This document shows, one piece after another, positions 9,955 through 21,077 of a stretch of 64,000 bases of DNA. The translations under genes were made by a program, and so were the position numbers. The notes beneath the pieces are model-generated. The model ran no database searches, was not told the origin of the DNA, and was given only the letters and a program-made list of their open reading frames with translations. This DNA is from Paralithodes platypus (lineage: Eukaryota > Arthropoda > Malacostraca > Decapoda > Lithodidae), in assembly GCA_032716605.1 (NCBI GenBank), contig JAVRFV010002311.1, positions 2,676,492 through 2,740,491 on the forward strand, given 5' to 3'. Every line of letters starts with the position of its first letter. Positions within the stretch are counted from its first letter, which is position 1.

Positions 9955-10140
9955 CCTCAATATCCAATGCCCCGAATTTACTATATACAGTATACAGTAT
10001 ATTAGGTGTTTGTGTTTCAACTGGTCCGAGAACGCATCCCCATTCACCTCCATTAATGTTAGGGTTTGCTATACAATTTTTCTATTTAAGATCGGGTTTT
10101 CATGAACGTAACCTAATTATAAATCGAGGGAGACGTTACC
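9955..10140. mobile_element. Decayed TA-flanked (pogo-like) MITE
   Basis: The internal pieces TTAGGTGTTTGTGTTTCAACTGG, CGCATCCCCATT, TAGGGTTTGCTATA and AATCGAGGGAGAC follow the order of the better-preserved copies at 20096-20287 and 36449-36637. Both ends are degraded. Confidence 0.6.
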
Positions 10141-10199
10141 GAGAGCATGACTGTAGGAAACCGTGTGATTGACTTGTGTAAGTACTGTATGTATGCATA

Positions 10200-10720
10200 C
10201 CCAGGCATAAGTGGGAGTGGCTGACTCGAGACAGAGTTCGTACTGAAACAACAATAAAGTTACAGTTCTTAGGACCACTTTTGCGTTCGTTCCCTTGCCC
10301 CTTCTCTGTCTCGTCTAGTAGGTGAATATTTTTTTGGAGGAGGATTCCTAGCCACCCGCCCCCGTACAGGAAAAGAGACAGACAGATAGACAGACAGATT
10401 GACTTACAAGAATAATTTGCTTATAAAACCATTAATTGGTCATATTTAACTAGACAGACGCCTATGAAAATTTAATAATTTAAGTCTATTTTATAGCTTT
10501 ATTTGATTTATTTTGTAAAATCTTGATGAGTTGCAGGTTGCAGTCTGAGGTAGATAATTGGTTGGAGCCGATTGGCTGATGGTACTGTATACTGTTTTAT
10601 TTATGTTTTTCAACTGAAATATGTAATTGAGACATACCATTCAGTTCTCTAGCTCAAATAGTCCAAGTGCAAAATAGCCAAGTAAGTTATAATATATTGA
10701 GAGTACGGTACCTACACATT
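10200..10720. other. Mostly non-coding; small SINE-B remnant
   Basis: GGCTGACTCGAGACAGAG near 10218 is the inverted SINE-B signature. A short (ACAGATAG)-like run lies at 10380. Nothing else is supported. Confidence 0.4.
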
Positions 10721-10736
10721 ATGGCTACTGTACATT

Positions 10737-11003
10737 TTTTTTTTTTGTTTTTTTTTTTTTTTTTATATTCCAACTACTCCCTCTCGGGCATAGGCTGAGA
10801 GCCTGTACATTCCACCGCTCAACACGGTGAAGCCCGTGAGGTCTTGTTCCAGTCTGGGGAGTGAGACATGTGAAGCATCCATCATGGCTCGAAGCAGCTC
10901 CATCTCTGAAGCGGCTGGTTGCTTCGCTCAAGTGCTTCACCGTCTCACCCTCCAGACTCAGACCCTCACTCTCAGAATGCCACCTATTGAGCAGTGAACT
11001 CAC
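10737..11003 (-). mobile_element. Poly(A)-tailed retroposon, unidentified
   Basis: The minus-strand unit ends GGGAGTAGTTGGAATATAAAA followed by a long A-run (10735-10763). A 92-codon frame crosses it, but composition and the tail position suggest a SINE or processed sequence rather than a gene. No other copy was noticed in the window. Confidence 0.4.
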
Positions 11004-11164
11004 TAGGCATTGTCCCCCTGTAACATATTTTGAATATGGGAATATTCATACAGTGTTATTTAATCAGGGAACAATGAGGGTATTTTTTTGGCATTTCGGT
11101 GGGCTTTGTGGTAATGCACTGATACTAGGTACAGCACAAATTCAATCCCAATAATATCTTCCCA

Positions 11165-11230
11165 TTGACATATCGGGATTTGAACCCGGGTCCATTGGAT
11201 AAATCCCTGTTAAACCCTGGCTAGCCATAC
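11165..11230 (-). mobile_element. tRNA-like SINE head
   Basis: The minus strand has a box B-like GGGTTCAAATCCC (11171-11183) and, upstream, TATGGCTAGCCAGGG, which resembles box A. There is no acceptor-stem pairing, so it is a SINE head or tRNA relic rather than a functional tRNA. Confidence 0.45.
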
Positions 11231-11394
11231 TAAACTACTTTTTAACTATTCTGAGCCACTCCTTACTATAGTAAGACAAATAATGTGTGTGTCCGCTATG
11301 AAATATTTTATTATGTATTTTCCACCAACAAACTTCACCTCTAAACTCAATTAATGGAAACTGTGAAGGAGTAGATGAGAAATAATTGGGTAAG

Positions 11395-11525
11395 AAAGCA
11401 AGCATAACGTGGAGGTAGGCGCAAAGAGAGGGTAGACCAAGAAAGACGTGGGATCAGGAGGCACAAACTGATCTCGCAGCCAAGGACTGACTGAGAGGGA
11501 CACCAATTTAACTGAGCTGCCTGGA
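11395..11525 (+). mobile_element. LINE-F 3' fragment
   Basis: GGTAGACCAAGAAAGACGTG and GGATCAG reproduce the GRPR-TWD segment near the C-terminus of the LINE-F ORF (compare 33070-33100). The reading frame is short and broken. Confidence 0.45.
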
Positions 11526-12020
11526 TTTAGGTGAACAAAAGACTGACCTACTCACGCGTAGATCATAGTCTAAATGTAATGTATGTATGCATGTACAGGT
11601 AAGGTATATATTCTTCCACCAAGTATGAAGTTAGCTATGTGATTCAGTTTAACATCAGGTGAAATGAGTGGTGCCCCTCCTGACAATTATATTCAATTTA
11701 GGAAGGACCTGTGGAGACGGCTGGTTAGAATTGCTTAATGAGATAGATCATTTATATCCCTTTTGATGTTATAGGGTTATTTTTGTAAGCTTAAGCAAAT
11801 AATTTATTGTTAGCCAAACTGAAATGCCAGTCAAGTATTTATTGAGGGATTAATGTAGTGGGTGACTTTCTTTTTTAACCGGTTCAGTACATGATGTAGT
11901 CTGTCATCTTACTGTGGTGATACTATTTTATTACCTGTACTTAGATGGGGAGTCAAAACAAAATTTGATTGAAAAGATAGAGCTTACAATATGTGGTTTG
12001 TGCGATAGTGAGATATTGTA
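11526..12020. other. No gene recognised
   Basis: AT-rich spacer with isolated short motifs only. Confidence 0.4.
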
Positions 12021-12203
12021 AAAAGATAGTAAGTATTGATATGATACCAGACCCTGTATAGGATTACTGTAGTACTGTACAGTACTAGGAAGAAATATAA
12101 TATAACCTTTATAAAAGACAGTAAGTATTGATATGATACCAGACCCTGTATAGGATTACTGTAGTACTGTACAGTACTAGGAAGAAATATAATATAACCT
12201 TTA
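12021..12203. repeat. Tandem duplication, 92-bp unit x2
   Basis: GTAAGTATTGATATGATACC...AGGAAGAAATATAATATAACC is present twice with period 92 (starts 12029 and 12121) and almost no divergence, so the duplication is recent. Each unit holds GTACTGTACAGTAC, a palindrome. Confidence 0.85.
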
Positions 12204-12219
12204 GGCACCAGTTGGACTA

Positions 12220-12819
12220 TAGTCTATTTTTTTCCAGCTGAGGGTAAATTGTCATGTTTCTATCTTTGTTACTCGGCTATAAGGTAGATTTTGTAGCGAA
12301 AGATGATGGTTATTCTGAAAACTTGGCATTAATATGACACAGCCATAGTAGTTTCATATATTTCCATTAAGTATCGAAAAATCAGCTAATAAGAGATTCA
12401 ATTTACGATCAGCTGGAAAAAAATAGAGTAGATAATAGTCCGTCAGGCGCCTGGTCCGAGGAGCTGGTAATATAGCACGCCTGGATGCATGGTGGGCGTT
12501 GTGGTGGTCAGGCTTCGCTGCATGTCTGCCTGTGAAAACCGGAGCCTCTCCGGGAGATCTGGGACCTGGGAATCTTATGCTGGGGACCCGCCTGGGTCTC
12601 TGAGTTTTCTCCTGGATGACCTAGATGTGTGTGATTATGTGTGTGTGTGTGTGTTTTTTTTTGTTGTTGTCCCTGTTCAGGCTTTGTCTCGAGTCGGCCA
12701 CCCTCAATAAAAAAAATAAAAAAATAAACAAAATAAAGGGGGTATGTGCCAGCTAGTACCATATATAGTGATATGCATATTTGTAAGTTTTACAATATAA
12801 TTTTATAGCACCTAATTGG
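12220..12819 (+). mobile_element. Composite repeat containing a foldback MITE and SINE-B
   Basis: Its first part is a foldback: CTATTTTTTTCCAGCTGA (12222) is inverted as CAGCTGGAAAAAAATAGAG (12411), about 210 bp. The SINE-B body follows (12575-12750), then GGTATGTGCCAG and CACCTAATTGGAG. It is homologous to 8244-8766 in the opposite orientation. It directly truncates the 5' end of the BEL/Pao gag at about 12820. Confidence 0.75.
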
Positions 12820-13981
12820 AGCTCAGTATTCAAAAGCAACTTGACAAGTATGAGGTCACACAAGAGGACCTGGCCGACACATACGAGGACGCCGAGTATA
12901 TCGAGGTGATCAGAGAGGATACCCTATATATGGAGGGCATACAAGTAATCGTTGCCACACTGAAGGGGATCTTGATTACAGAGGTCAAGAAAGAGCCAAA
13001 GAAATCCGCAGTCAAATTACATCTTACTCTTCCAAAATTTGAAGGTGATGCCACCATGTGGTCGGGATTTTGGGAGATGTTCAAGTGTACCATCCATGAC
13101 AATCCCGACCTAACAGATATACAACGCTTCACCTATCTAAAGGGTCAGCTTCAGGGTGATGCACATAAGCTAGTCGAAGGATTCATTATCGAAAGTGCAA
13201 GCTATGCCCCAGCAATTGAGCTCCTGCAAGAGACATATGGGCATCCAGATCGAATCAAGGCAGCTTATGTTACCAAATTCAATCAATTAGTGTCACCCAA
13301 ACACCAAACAGCTGACCTGAAGGACTTCTATGCCAATACAGAGAGTGTGATGAGGTCAATCATTAGCCATGGTATTTGTTTGGAGGAATTTTGTGTGGTG
13401 ACTCTTGTCAATAAGTTACCATCACCACTAAAAGAAACCATAAAACGGGAAATGGGAGACTCGAGCCTGGATTATAAAAAATTCACTCATTGCCTCCAGG
13501 CTGAAGTGTACAATATGGCGGGTCAAGACAGAGGAGGGGGTACACCCATGGCTACGGCAACATTTACCGCCCAGAGTGAGTACAGGAAATTCAACTGTGT
13601 TCTGTGTAGTGGCACCAATCATTTATGGTACAAGTGTATGAAGTATAAGACAGGGCCTCTTAAAGTTAAAAGAGCCCGTCAACTACGTCTCTGCACTGGG
13701 TGCTTGTCAAAAGACCATGGCCATTCGGGTTGTACTAATCCTAACGTAAGAAGCTGCAAGTTTTGTAAGGGCAAACACTTTCATTCCCTGTGTACACAAA
13801 AACAAGGGAAAGAAAGTAGACCAGCGGAGGATAACACCAAGAGAGAGCATACTGCTGCTACTTCAACTACAATGTCCGTTGCCACAGGTAAAAATACAGT
13901 AATCTTGCCCACCGTACAGCTGCCGGTAAAGGGTAAGGATAATAATTGTGTTAAAATCACTGCAATACAAACACAGAGGTA
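12820..13981 (+). pseudogene. BEL/Pao gag, 5'-truncated
   Basis: About 387 codons are open, but the frame lacks its own ATG at the start and its first residues come from the adjoining repeat. Typical features are LTLPKFEGDATMWSGFWEMF (capsid-like region found in Pao gag), KLPSPLKE, and three Cys/His clusters at 13590-13795 (CVLCSGTNHLWYKC, CTGCLSKDHGHSGC, CKFCKGKHFHSLC). The clusters are zinc knuckles expected to bind RNA. The ORF stops at 13981 just where the protease should start. Confidence 0.85.
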
Positions 13982-14008
13982 AATTTCATCATCTAGACGC
14001 AATAGTGG

Positions 14009-17000
14009 TTGATGAATTGCCAGAACATAAAGGTGAACTTAACCTTAAAGTCTAAACTGGTTAGTTTACAAAGTAAAGGCATAAAATTAGCCGATCCTCA
14101 CGCAACGGACACAGATCAGCTGGAGCTGCTCATCGGTGCGGATCACTACTACGATATAGTGCGACCTGGGTATAAAAGGTCAGGTAGTCTAATTCTGCTT
14201 CCTACCAAGTACGGGTACGCCATCAGTGGTTCATATGTGACACAGCCTACAAGCTCCAGCACAGAAGTAATTACTGTATTGAAAGTAGCAGTAACACCAA
14301 TGGACGAATACATGTCCACTGGTAATATTCCACCATGCAAAAATGACTTAAATGTTTTGTGGGAATTAGATCACATCGGGATAACCCCTAAGGAATATTC
14401 ACTGGTTGAGCGTCAAGCACTATCGTTGTATGAGGATACCGTTACCTACGATCCCGACAGCCAACAGTATAAAGTGAGACTGCCCTGGAACAATTCCAAG
14501 GATCAGCTGCCATCTAACAAGGGTTTGGCCATAGGCCGTCTTCGGGGACTTCAGAAAAGATTCCTCAAGGAGCCTGACTTTTGCGAGGAATACTCAAAAG
14601 TCATAAAGGAACAGGTGTCCCGGGGTTTTATAGAAGAGGTGCCTTTTGATAAGTCAGATACCGGGCATTACTTGGCTCATCATGGTGTAATCAAGGAGAG
14701 CAAAACTACGCCAGTGCGTATTGTCTTCGACTGTTCCGCCAAGATGAGTGAACGTCATCCTAGTCTTAATGACTGCCTGTACACTGGACCCTCACTGGTG
14801 CCAGATTTAGCGCAGGTTTTGCTTCGGTTTCAACTCGGTAAGTATGCCTGGGTGTCTGATATTGAGAAGGCATTTCTAATGTTAAGACTCCATGAAGACG
14901 ACCAGGACTATACGCGATTTATGTGGCCCAAGTATCCGAGGCAACTGGATTCCCCCCTAATTTGTTACCGGTTCCGGGCAGTTTTATTTGGAGCGACTTG
15001 TTCCCAATTCCTTTTAAATGCCACCATTTTGAAACATTTGTCTTATGTCAGTGCAGATCCGCAGATTATTCATCAGATTCGGTCAGGGTTGTACATAGAC
15101 AATTTACTGGGTACAGGAAATGAAGAAGATTTCCTGGTTAATACCTACGCTGTAGTCCGAGAGATTATGAATGACGCCCATCTACATTTGCGTGAATGGG
15201 CGACTAATAATTCTGTTTTGCGGACTGTACTGCAACGGGATGGTGTGGCGGCTGTACAGCAGGAACATGTTAGAGTGCTAGGGTTGTTTTGGAAAACGGA
15301 CACCGATACCCTCTCATTCGGCGTTCAGTACGCGCAATATTCGCAGATTACAAAACGAATTTGCTTGAGTATGACAGCTAAACTTTTTGACCCCTTGGGG
15401 ATAGTTCTACCGGTGTCGATCAAATCGAGATTATTCCTTCAGCAATTATGGAGGATAAAATTAGGATGGGATGAGGTTTTGACTGGCGATCTGGTTCAGG
15501 AGTGGGATGACATTATTTCGGATCTTCGTCTCTGTAAGGGTTTTAATTTTCCTCGGAGAGTTGTCATGGACCATCCTGTTTCCATTCATGCCTTCTCAGA
15601 CGCTAGCAAGGTCGCGTACGGCACCGCCATATACTTTGTTGACACAAGTGGCAGCCGTCTAGTCATGGCGAAGGCGAAAGTCGCCCCGATCAAATCCCTT
15701 TCCATCCCAAAATTAGAGCTGACTGCAGTTCTGTTGGCTGCTAGACTCGTTCACTTTGTAGAGGAAACTTTTAAAAATTTGCTAAATATCTCGGAGACAG
15801 TTGTATGGAGTGACAGCCAAATTACGCTCTACTGGTTACATAGCCGTAAGAAGCTACCAGTGTACGTCACCAACCGTGTCGACGAAATTCGTTCCCTGCT
15901 CCCAACCTTTGCACAGTTCCGGTATGTGTCTACCAAAGAGAATCCAAGTGATTGCATTACTCGTGGTGTCTCTGCTAAATTTCTCAAATCTTCTGCGTTG
16001 TGGTGGAATGGCCCATGCTGGCTTAATGATCCCAACGAATGGCCAGAGAATATAGATTTGAGCGAGCAACACACTGCTATTGTGGCACCGGTAATTGACA
16101 CGGTGCCTGACGAAGACACACGGTTATGGGACTGGGATAGATTCAGCAGCTATGAAAAGTTACAACGTGTTACAGCATGGGTGTTACGATTTGTAGAAAA
16201 TGTAAAAGCAAAAATTAAAGGCACACCGCCCACAGGTAGTGCTTACCTCAATGTGAAGGAGATCAGAATTGCAGATCAAATATTACATAAGCTCTGTCAA
16301 CAAGAAATATATACTCAGGAATATAAAATACTGGTTAAGGGAACAAAGTCTAGGAATAACCTGATCAATCAGTTGGGCTTACACTTGAAGGGGGACTTGA
16401 TACATTGCGGAGGCAGATTACGATTGGCAGCCCTCTCTGAGGCAAGTAAGTATCCAATACTACTGCCCCCCAATCATCCCTTCACCCATCTTATCATCGA
16501 TAGGTGTCACTGACTCTGTTGTCATTATGGGGTTGGTCATATAGTCACCTATGTAAGACAACGATGGTGGGTGCCTAGAATCAGGCAGGTGGTCAAGAAA
16601 GTCCTTCTCAAATGCTTAAAGTGTAGAAGAGTACAGGGAACACCTTATGATCCCGTCGGAATTCCTCCCTTACCAAACCTGCGAACTACCCCAGGTGACC
16701 CTTACAAAGTTACCGGGGTTGACTACAGTGGAGCAATCCCTGTGAAAGATTCACCCAATCTTAAGGTGTATATGATACTTTTCACTTGTGCTGTTACCAG
16801 GGCAATTCACCTGGAACTGGTCACCAACCTCACTTGTGATAGCTTCCTACATGCCTTCCGAAGATTCTGCAGTAGACAGGGATATCCGCGTATCATGCTG
16901 AGTGACAATGCAAAGACTTTCATAGGGGCATCTACATATCTCAAAGAAGTGAGCAACAATCCTAAGATTCAGACCTGCCTAGCGGATGTAAAATGCGAAT

Positions 17001-17758
17001 GGCGTTTCATTCCCGCCAGAGCGCCTTGGTTTGGCGCCATAGGCATCGTGAAGGCGGGTCTGAAGAAGGTGTTGGGTAGAGCTCTCATCTCGATTGAGGA
17101 ACTCAACACCATACTCTTGGAGATTGAAGCCACCGTAAATGATCGCCCTCTATACTATGCTTCTGGTGATTTGGAAGACCTTACCCCAATCACACCCTCA
17201 GTACTGGTACGTGGATACAGACTGCGGGATCTTCCTGAAGAGCATGACGAGGATACTATGGAAGATCCAGACTACATAAGTAAGGAAGTGATATCGGCCC
17301 GCTACAAATACATTCGTAAATTATCGCGAGATATTTGGCATCGCTGGTCAACAGAATATTTGGTGACTTTAAGGGAAGCGCAAAGGAATAAACTAACACC
17401 ATTAAAAGGTCATTGGCCTAGGGTAGGGGACGTGGTAACCATCCATGAGGAGGGCCCGCGCGCATTTTGGAAATTGGGTCGGATAGAGGAGTTATTACCA
17501 GGTCATGATGGTGAGGTTCGGGTAGCAAAGGTTCGCACCAGGACTGGAGTAATCACACGGCCAACAGTCCGACTATATCCTCTTGAGGGTGACCTCGATC
17601 GCAAGGACACCCCCTCGGATCAGTTATCCATTGAAGTCCCCTCTCTGGCTTCTACTTCGGCGCAGCCTGTTGACGCGTCTGGCGAACGCCCACGTCGACA
17701 GGCAGCCCAGATATCCTCCCAAGCTTGGCGGGATAAGATTGCCTCCGGGCAAATCTAA
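14009..17758 (+). pseudogene. BEL/Pao pol with internal stop and damaged active sites
   Basis: The frame stays constant across a single TGA at 16511-16513. Order: a protease C-terminal remnant with DQLELLIGADHYYDIV (the Asp-Thr/Ser-Gly site is not visible); RT with LPWNNSKDQLP, IVFDCSAKMS and AWVSDIEKAF; the catalytic box reads YIDN at residues 362-365; RNase H from about residue 527 (HAFSDASKVAYG, VVWSDSQITLYWL); then integrase with a zinc-binding part, first Asp at 16721 and second Asp at 16904. The glutamate-bearing segment expected near 17040 is shortened and lacks the acidic residue. Confidence 0.88.
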
Positions 17759-18510
17759 TCATGTAAATTTTGTATATTTTCTGTTGGTGGGAATATGTCC
17801 ATACTTAGTGTACTCAAACTAGTATGAACAGTCTCGATGTTACGTAATCTGGGTTGATGTAGCGTTACGTATCATTCCGTAGTCTTAAGTTGAACGCTTC
17901 CATAACCTTGGTCGAACGTTCCATGATTGGGTAGAATTCTATAGTAGTATATGGGAAAGTATTGTAGGGTTATAATTCCCATATATATATATTTGTATTA
18001 TTTAAGATTGTTTATAAGTATCTCATTGTAAAGAAGATGGGATACATTTTCCATATGTTATGCGCGTGCGCGGTATGTCACGACAGAGACGAACATAACG
18101 CGCTCGCCACTCTCCAACCAACCTCCGTCCCAGCTACACACGCTAAGCCTTCCTCTATAGTTTCATAATCAGGTGTTTTCGCTTCACTTTCATCTCATAT
18201 CCCATATAGTCATTACATCATCATCTTTGTTAGTTATCACAAACTTAACGTAAATATCTAGCCTATCCTAGCCTATTGTAGCCTATGTCCATACTTTGTT
18301 TACTATACTAACCACTTCCAGTCATCTAGCCTATTTTCCGCCATCCTCCAATCACCAGCTGAGTTCATCAAAGGGTAATTATATTTCTATATGGTTAATA
18401 CTTATTCATTATCAAATATACAGTCCACTTATCTAAATTAGCCATAGAATATCAAGACACAAATTACACAGTGCCCTAATGACATTATAATACACGTTGT
18501 GTGAAACAGG
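17759..18510. other. Non-coding; possible BEL/Pao 3' UTR or LTR
   Basis: No ORF. AT-rich sequence followed by a GC-richer patch (GCGCGTGCGCGG at 18062). A 3' LTR would be expected here, but without a second copy its limits cannot be set. Confidence 0.35.
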
Positions 18511-19010
18511 TACACCGCTGATGTAAAATTAACCGGGTGTAAGATTAACCCTCCAGCCCCGGCTATGTATTATATATATATTCCTCGAAAACCGGGTGTT
18601 TTGGCCGAAAAACGTCTAGGCTAGGCTACCGTATATTCGTTAATCAGACTGCTTCCCGCATTCCCGCGCATCCCCAAGCGTAGCTGTGTTATTTACCTGT
18701 AGAATGGCATTAAGTAGAGCTCTCTAAGTCAACTGGTTGAGCTGTGATGATGATTTCATTGGAGATAACTTTATGGCCAAAACAGCCACTTTACACCACT
18801 TTTCGATACTTAACAACAACATACAGGCACACACGAACAAGCGACGCTCTCCTTCTTGTGGCCGGAGATGCGGAGCGTCGGTCCTGCCGGCTGTTGTTTA
18901 CATGCGTCGGACCGACGCCTCGCACACCAAGCTCACAGGCTTTGACGTCATGGGTGTTTAAGAGCCCTTCCGGGAACAGAGGGTTAAGCGGGTGTTAAAA
19001 TAAGCGGGTG
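18511..19010. repeat. Probable TA-flanked MITE, about 500 bp
   Basis: The left end TACACCGCTGATGTAAAATTA and GGGTGTAAGATTAACCCTCC correspond to the inverse of the right end (GGGTTAAGCGGGTGTTAAAA, AAGCGGGTGTA). The match is imperfect. GGCCGAAAAACGTCTAGGCTA inside recurs inverted near 26225-26250. Confidence 0.5.
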
Positions 19011-19946
19011 TAATGACGACATGTTGGCCGAGGGCTGGAATGACGTCATCGCTGAGGCCCGCCTTGGCTGATGACGCCACGATAGTCAACAACCAATCAC
19101 AAGCAAGGATACACAACGTCTTGGCTTGGTTAATCAAGATGGTTATATTCTAGTTAATCGCCGTGTTTCAACCCCTCTCTTTCCCTGATATATTTCATAC
19201 CCTCCCCAGCTATCGGGGTTAGTATTGTTGAGGTAAGTGAAGCAAATAAGTAAGATATATGAGGATATAAATAAAGATTCTTAGGTAAATGGGCAAATAA
19301 AATACGGTTACTCCCGCTACATAGGATCTTACCCACTGAAGTCCCTGAAAAGTGTTTATATTATTTTGTAATAATATTTTGCTAAATCTTCAATGCGTTA
19401 TTTCTACATACAGTAGTGATTTTGATAACTACTTTTGTATATGAGCGGTTCCTATTTTGTTTTGTTTGTTTTGTAAGTTTTAGCATTAATTATCATCAGG
19501 GCACCCACCCTAGCCACGCTCTGGAGCAAGGAGTGCACGGAGGTAAAAACTGCATCTCATCTCGTGTTGATCCAAAGACAACATTGATGATTTAGTTTCA
19601 GTAAAAGAAAACCCTTTCTCTGGAATTGCCATGAGGCGGAAGTTAATAAAATTATGTTGATCATAAATCAAATGTGACAGGCACTCCTCACTTAATGTCC
19701 CCTAGTTTCAAGTTGTTTCATTACTACACTGTTCATTAATTAGGGAACAAAATCCTTTGCTTCATTATTAAGTTGTAAATCAGCCAACAATTGTCCAAAA
19801 TTGCATTAAAAATGGCAAAATATAACAGCTTCGCTTTAAGGTATTTCATTTAAAGTCCCCATTTTCAAGAACGTATCTACAACTTTAAGCAAGGAATAAC
19901 TATAAAATGACGTCGACAATAAAACAAACGGCACTCAGTGACTTAC
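19011..19946. other. No gene recognised (probable intron)
   Basis: It contains AACCAATCAC (19089) and a TTTTGTTTGTTTTGTAAGTTTTA fragment of the short repeat described at 6425. Nothing further is supported. Confidence 0.35.
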
Positions 19947-20068
19947 TTTTGAAGAGTTTGTTGAAGTCGAAGCCATTGTTAGCGAGGAACCTGAGGCTGG
20001 AGTTGTCATAGCACAAGACCTCACCATGCCGACCGTGGAGGTAGAAACAGAATGTGCTGTGATGGTAC
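19947..20068 (-). CDS. Exon of a PARN/PNLDC1-like poly(A)-ribonuclease
   Basis: The minus strand has a clean acceptor (CCCTTCCCCCAG at 20069-20080) and donor (GTAAGT at 19941-19946). The 122-bp exon reads STFCFYLHGR...SSLRFLANNGFDFNKLFK. The pattern F-x-F-Y-L, then FLAxxGFDFNKxF, is characteristic of the DEDD-family deadenylases PARN and PNLDC1, just after the first catalytic region. These enzymes shorten poly(A) tails in the nucleus (PARN) or trim piRNA 3' ends (PNLDC1). Other exons were not found here, so the assignment rests on one exon. Confidence 0.6.
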
Positions 20069-20095
20069 CTGGGGGAAGGGAGTCCCAGATACATA

Positions 20096-20287
20096 CAGGT
20101 TTCCCTCGATTTACGATCGGGTTACGTTCCTGAAAACCCGAACTTAAATAGAAAAATCATATGGCAAACCCTAAAATTAATGGGGTAAATGGGGATGCGT
20201 TCTGGGACCAGCCAAAACCCAAACCCAAATACCTAAAAACCTATAATAATATCATAAATCGGGGCATCGGATAGTGAGGGAGGCCTG
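20096..20287. mobile_element. TA-flanked pogo-like MITE, 192 bp
   Basis: The ends CAGGTTTCCCTCGATTTACG and, inverted, CAGGCCTCCCTCACTATCCG are flanked by TA on both sides (20094-20095, 20288-20289). The CAG...CTG ends with TA duplication fit Tc1/mariner-pogo type MITEs. It is homologous to 36449-36637. Confidence 0.8.
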
Positions 20288-20339
20288 TATTCAGGGTCTC
20301 TCTCTCTCTGTACGGTATGTACCGGTACTGTACTGTATA

Positions 20340-20502
20340 CATGGCTCCCCGCCATGGAGTGGCTTTGGTCACCCAGGCTTTATTGTGGTCGGCAGGAAGG
20401 GTTCTGTGGGGGCGCTCGGTTATGGCCTTGCTCTGGGCCTTGGGGCTGTTCGGCCAGGCAGCTTTGGGAACAGGAACAACAACAACAACAACAACAACTG
20501 TA
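20340..20502 (+). mobile_element. SINE-C, 5'-truncated copy
   Basis: It holds the last ~160 bp of SINE-C: CCCGCCATGGAGTGGCTT, CACCCAGGCTTTATTGTGG, GGGGCTGTTCGGCCAGGCAG and an (AAC)n tail. The open frames here are shared by all SINE-C copies and do not look like genes. Confidence 0.85.
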
Positions 20503-20721
20503 CTGTATATGTATGCAAGTGTGTGTGTTGGAGGGAAGGAGATATGTGAATGGGTAAATAGATCAGCAGAATGAATAGATAAGTGTCAAACTGGGGCAAT
20601 GTTATTTTGAGACTGGATTTAGTGCATGAGGGAATATGGGAAAAGTTAAAATGAAGTTGGATTATTTTGTCTATTTAATCACTTCCAGCGGCATAAAGGC
20701 AACAATATAGAATAACTTTAA

Positions 20722-20800
20722 CATTGTCGGTAGCGCATTTGGCTGCTGATAGAAGGGTCGCCATTTCGAGCCCAGGCCGTGCAATTGGTAAATATCAAGC
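20722..20800 (+). mobile_element. tRNA-like SINE head
   Basis: GTCGGTAGCGCATTTGGCTG (box A-like) and ATTTCGAGCCCAGGC (box B-like) lie about 40 bp apart, as in a tRNA. The acceptor arms do not pair. Confidence 0.45.
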
Positions 20801-21077
20801 GATCTGTGGCAAATATCCCAACTTAGTTGAGTCTTGCTAAGGTACTATTATCGCTATACCAACATCAGCCATAGTGATGACATGATATGGCAGTGTTGTG
20901 ACAAGACCTTATTGTACAGGTACTGTAGTACAGTAAAAGGACTGAAACCACACACTCTGTGGATGAAGCGGTCTTTAACCTTTCCACCTCGGCAGTCTTC
21001 TTACGCTCCGTACCCGCGGAATCGGCGCGTGTTGGGCGTTATGGCCATATTTTCTTAATAGCTAAGCAATGGTAGTA

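Larger units (their letters stand above)
12820..17758 (+). mobile_element. Defective BEL/Pao LTR retrotransposon (internal region)
   Basis: Gag and pol run in the order of the BEL/Pao superfamily. No 5' LTR is present because a composite repeat joins directly to gag. No matching LTR pair was found, so the 3' LTR cannot be delimited. Lesions seen: missing gag N-terminus, loss of the protease core between 13981 and 14009, one in-frame TGA at 16511-16513, and loss of the third catalytic integrase residue near 17040. The copy cannot be autonomous. Confidence 0.9.

Noticed and set aside
10725..11003. 92-codon protein-coding gene on the minus strand
   Set aside because: The frame runs into an oligo(A) tail and encodes a poly-Lys end. 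A retroposed sequence is more likely.
17759..18900. Defined 3' LTR of the BEL/Pao element
   Set aside because: No second LTR copy exists in the window to fix its borders.
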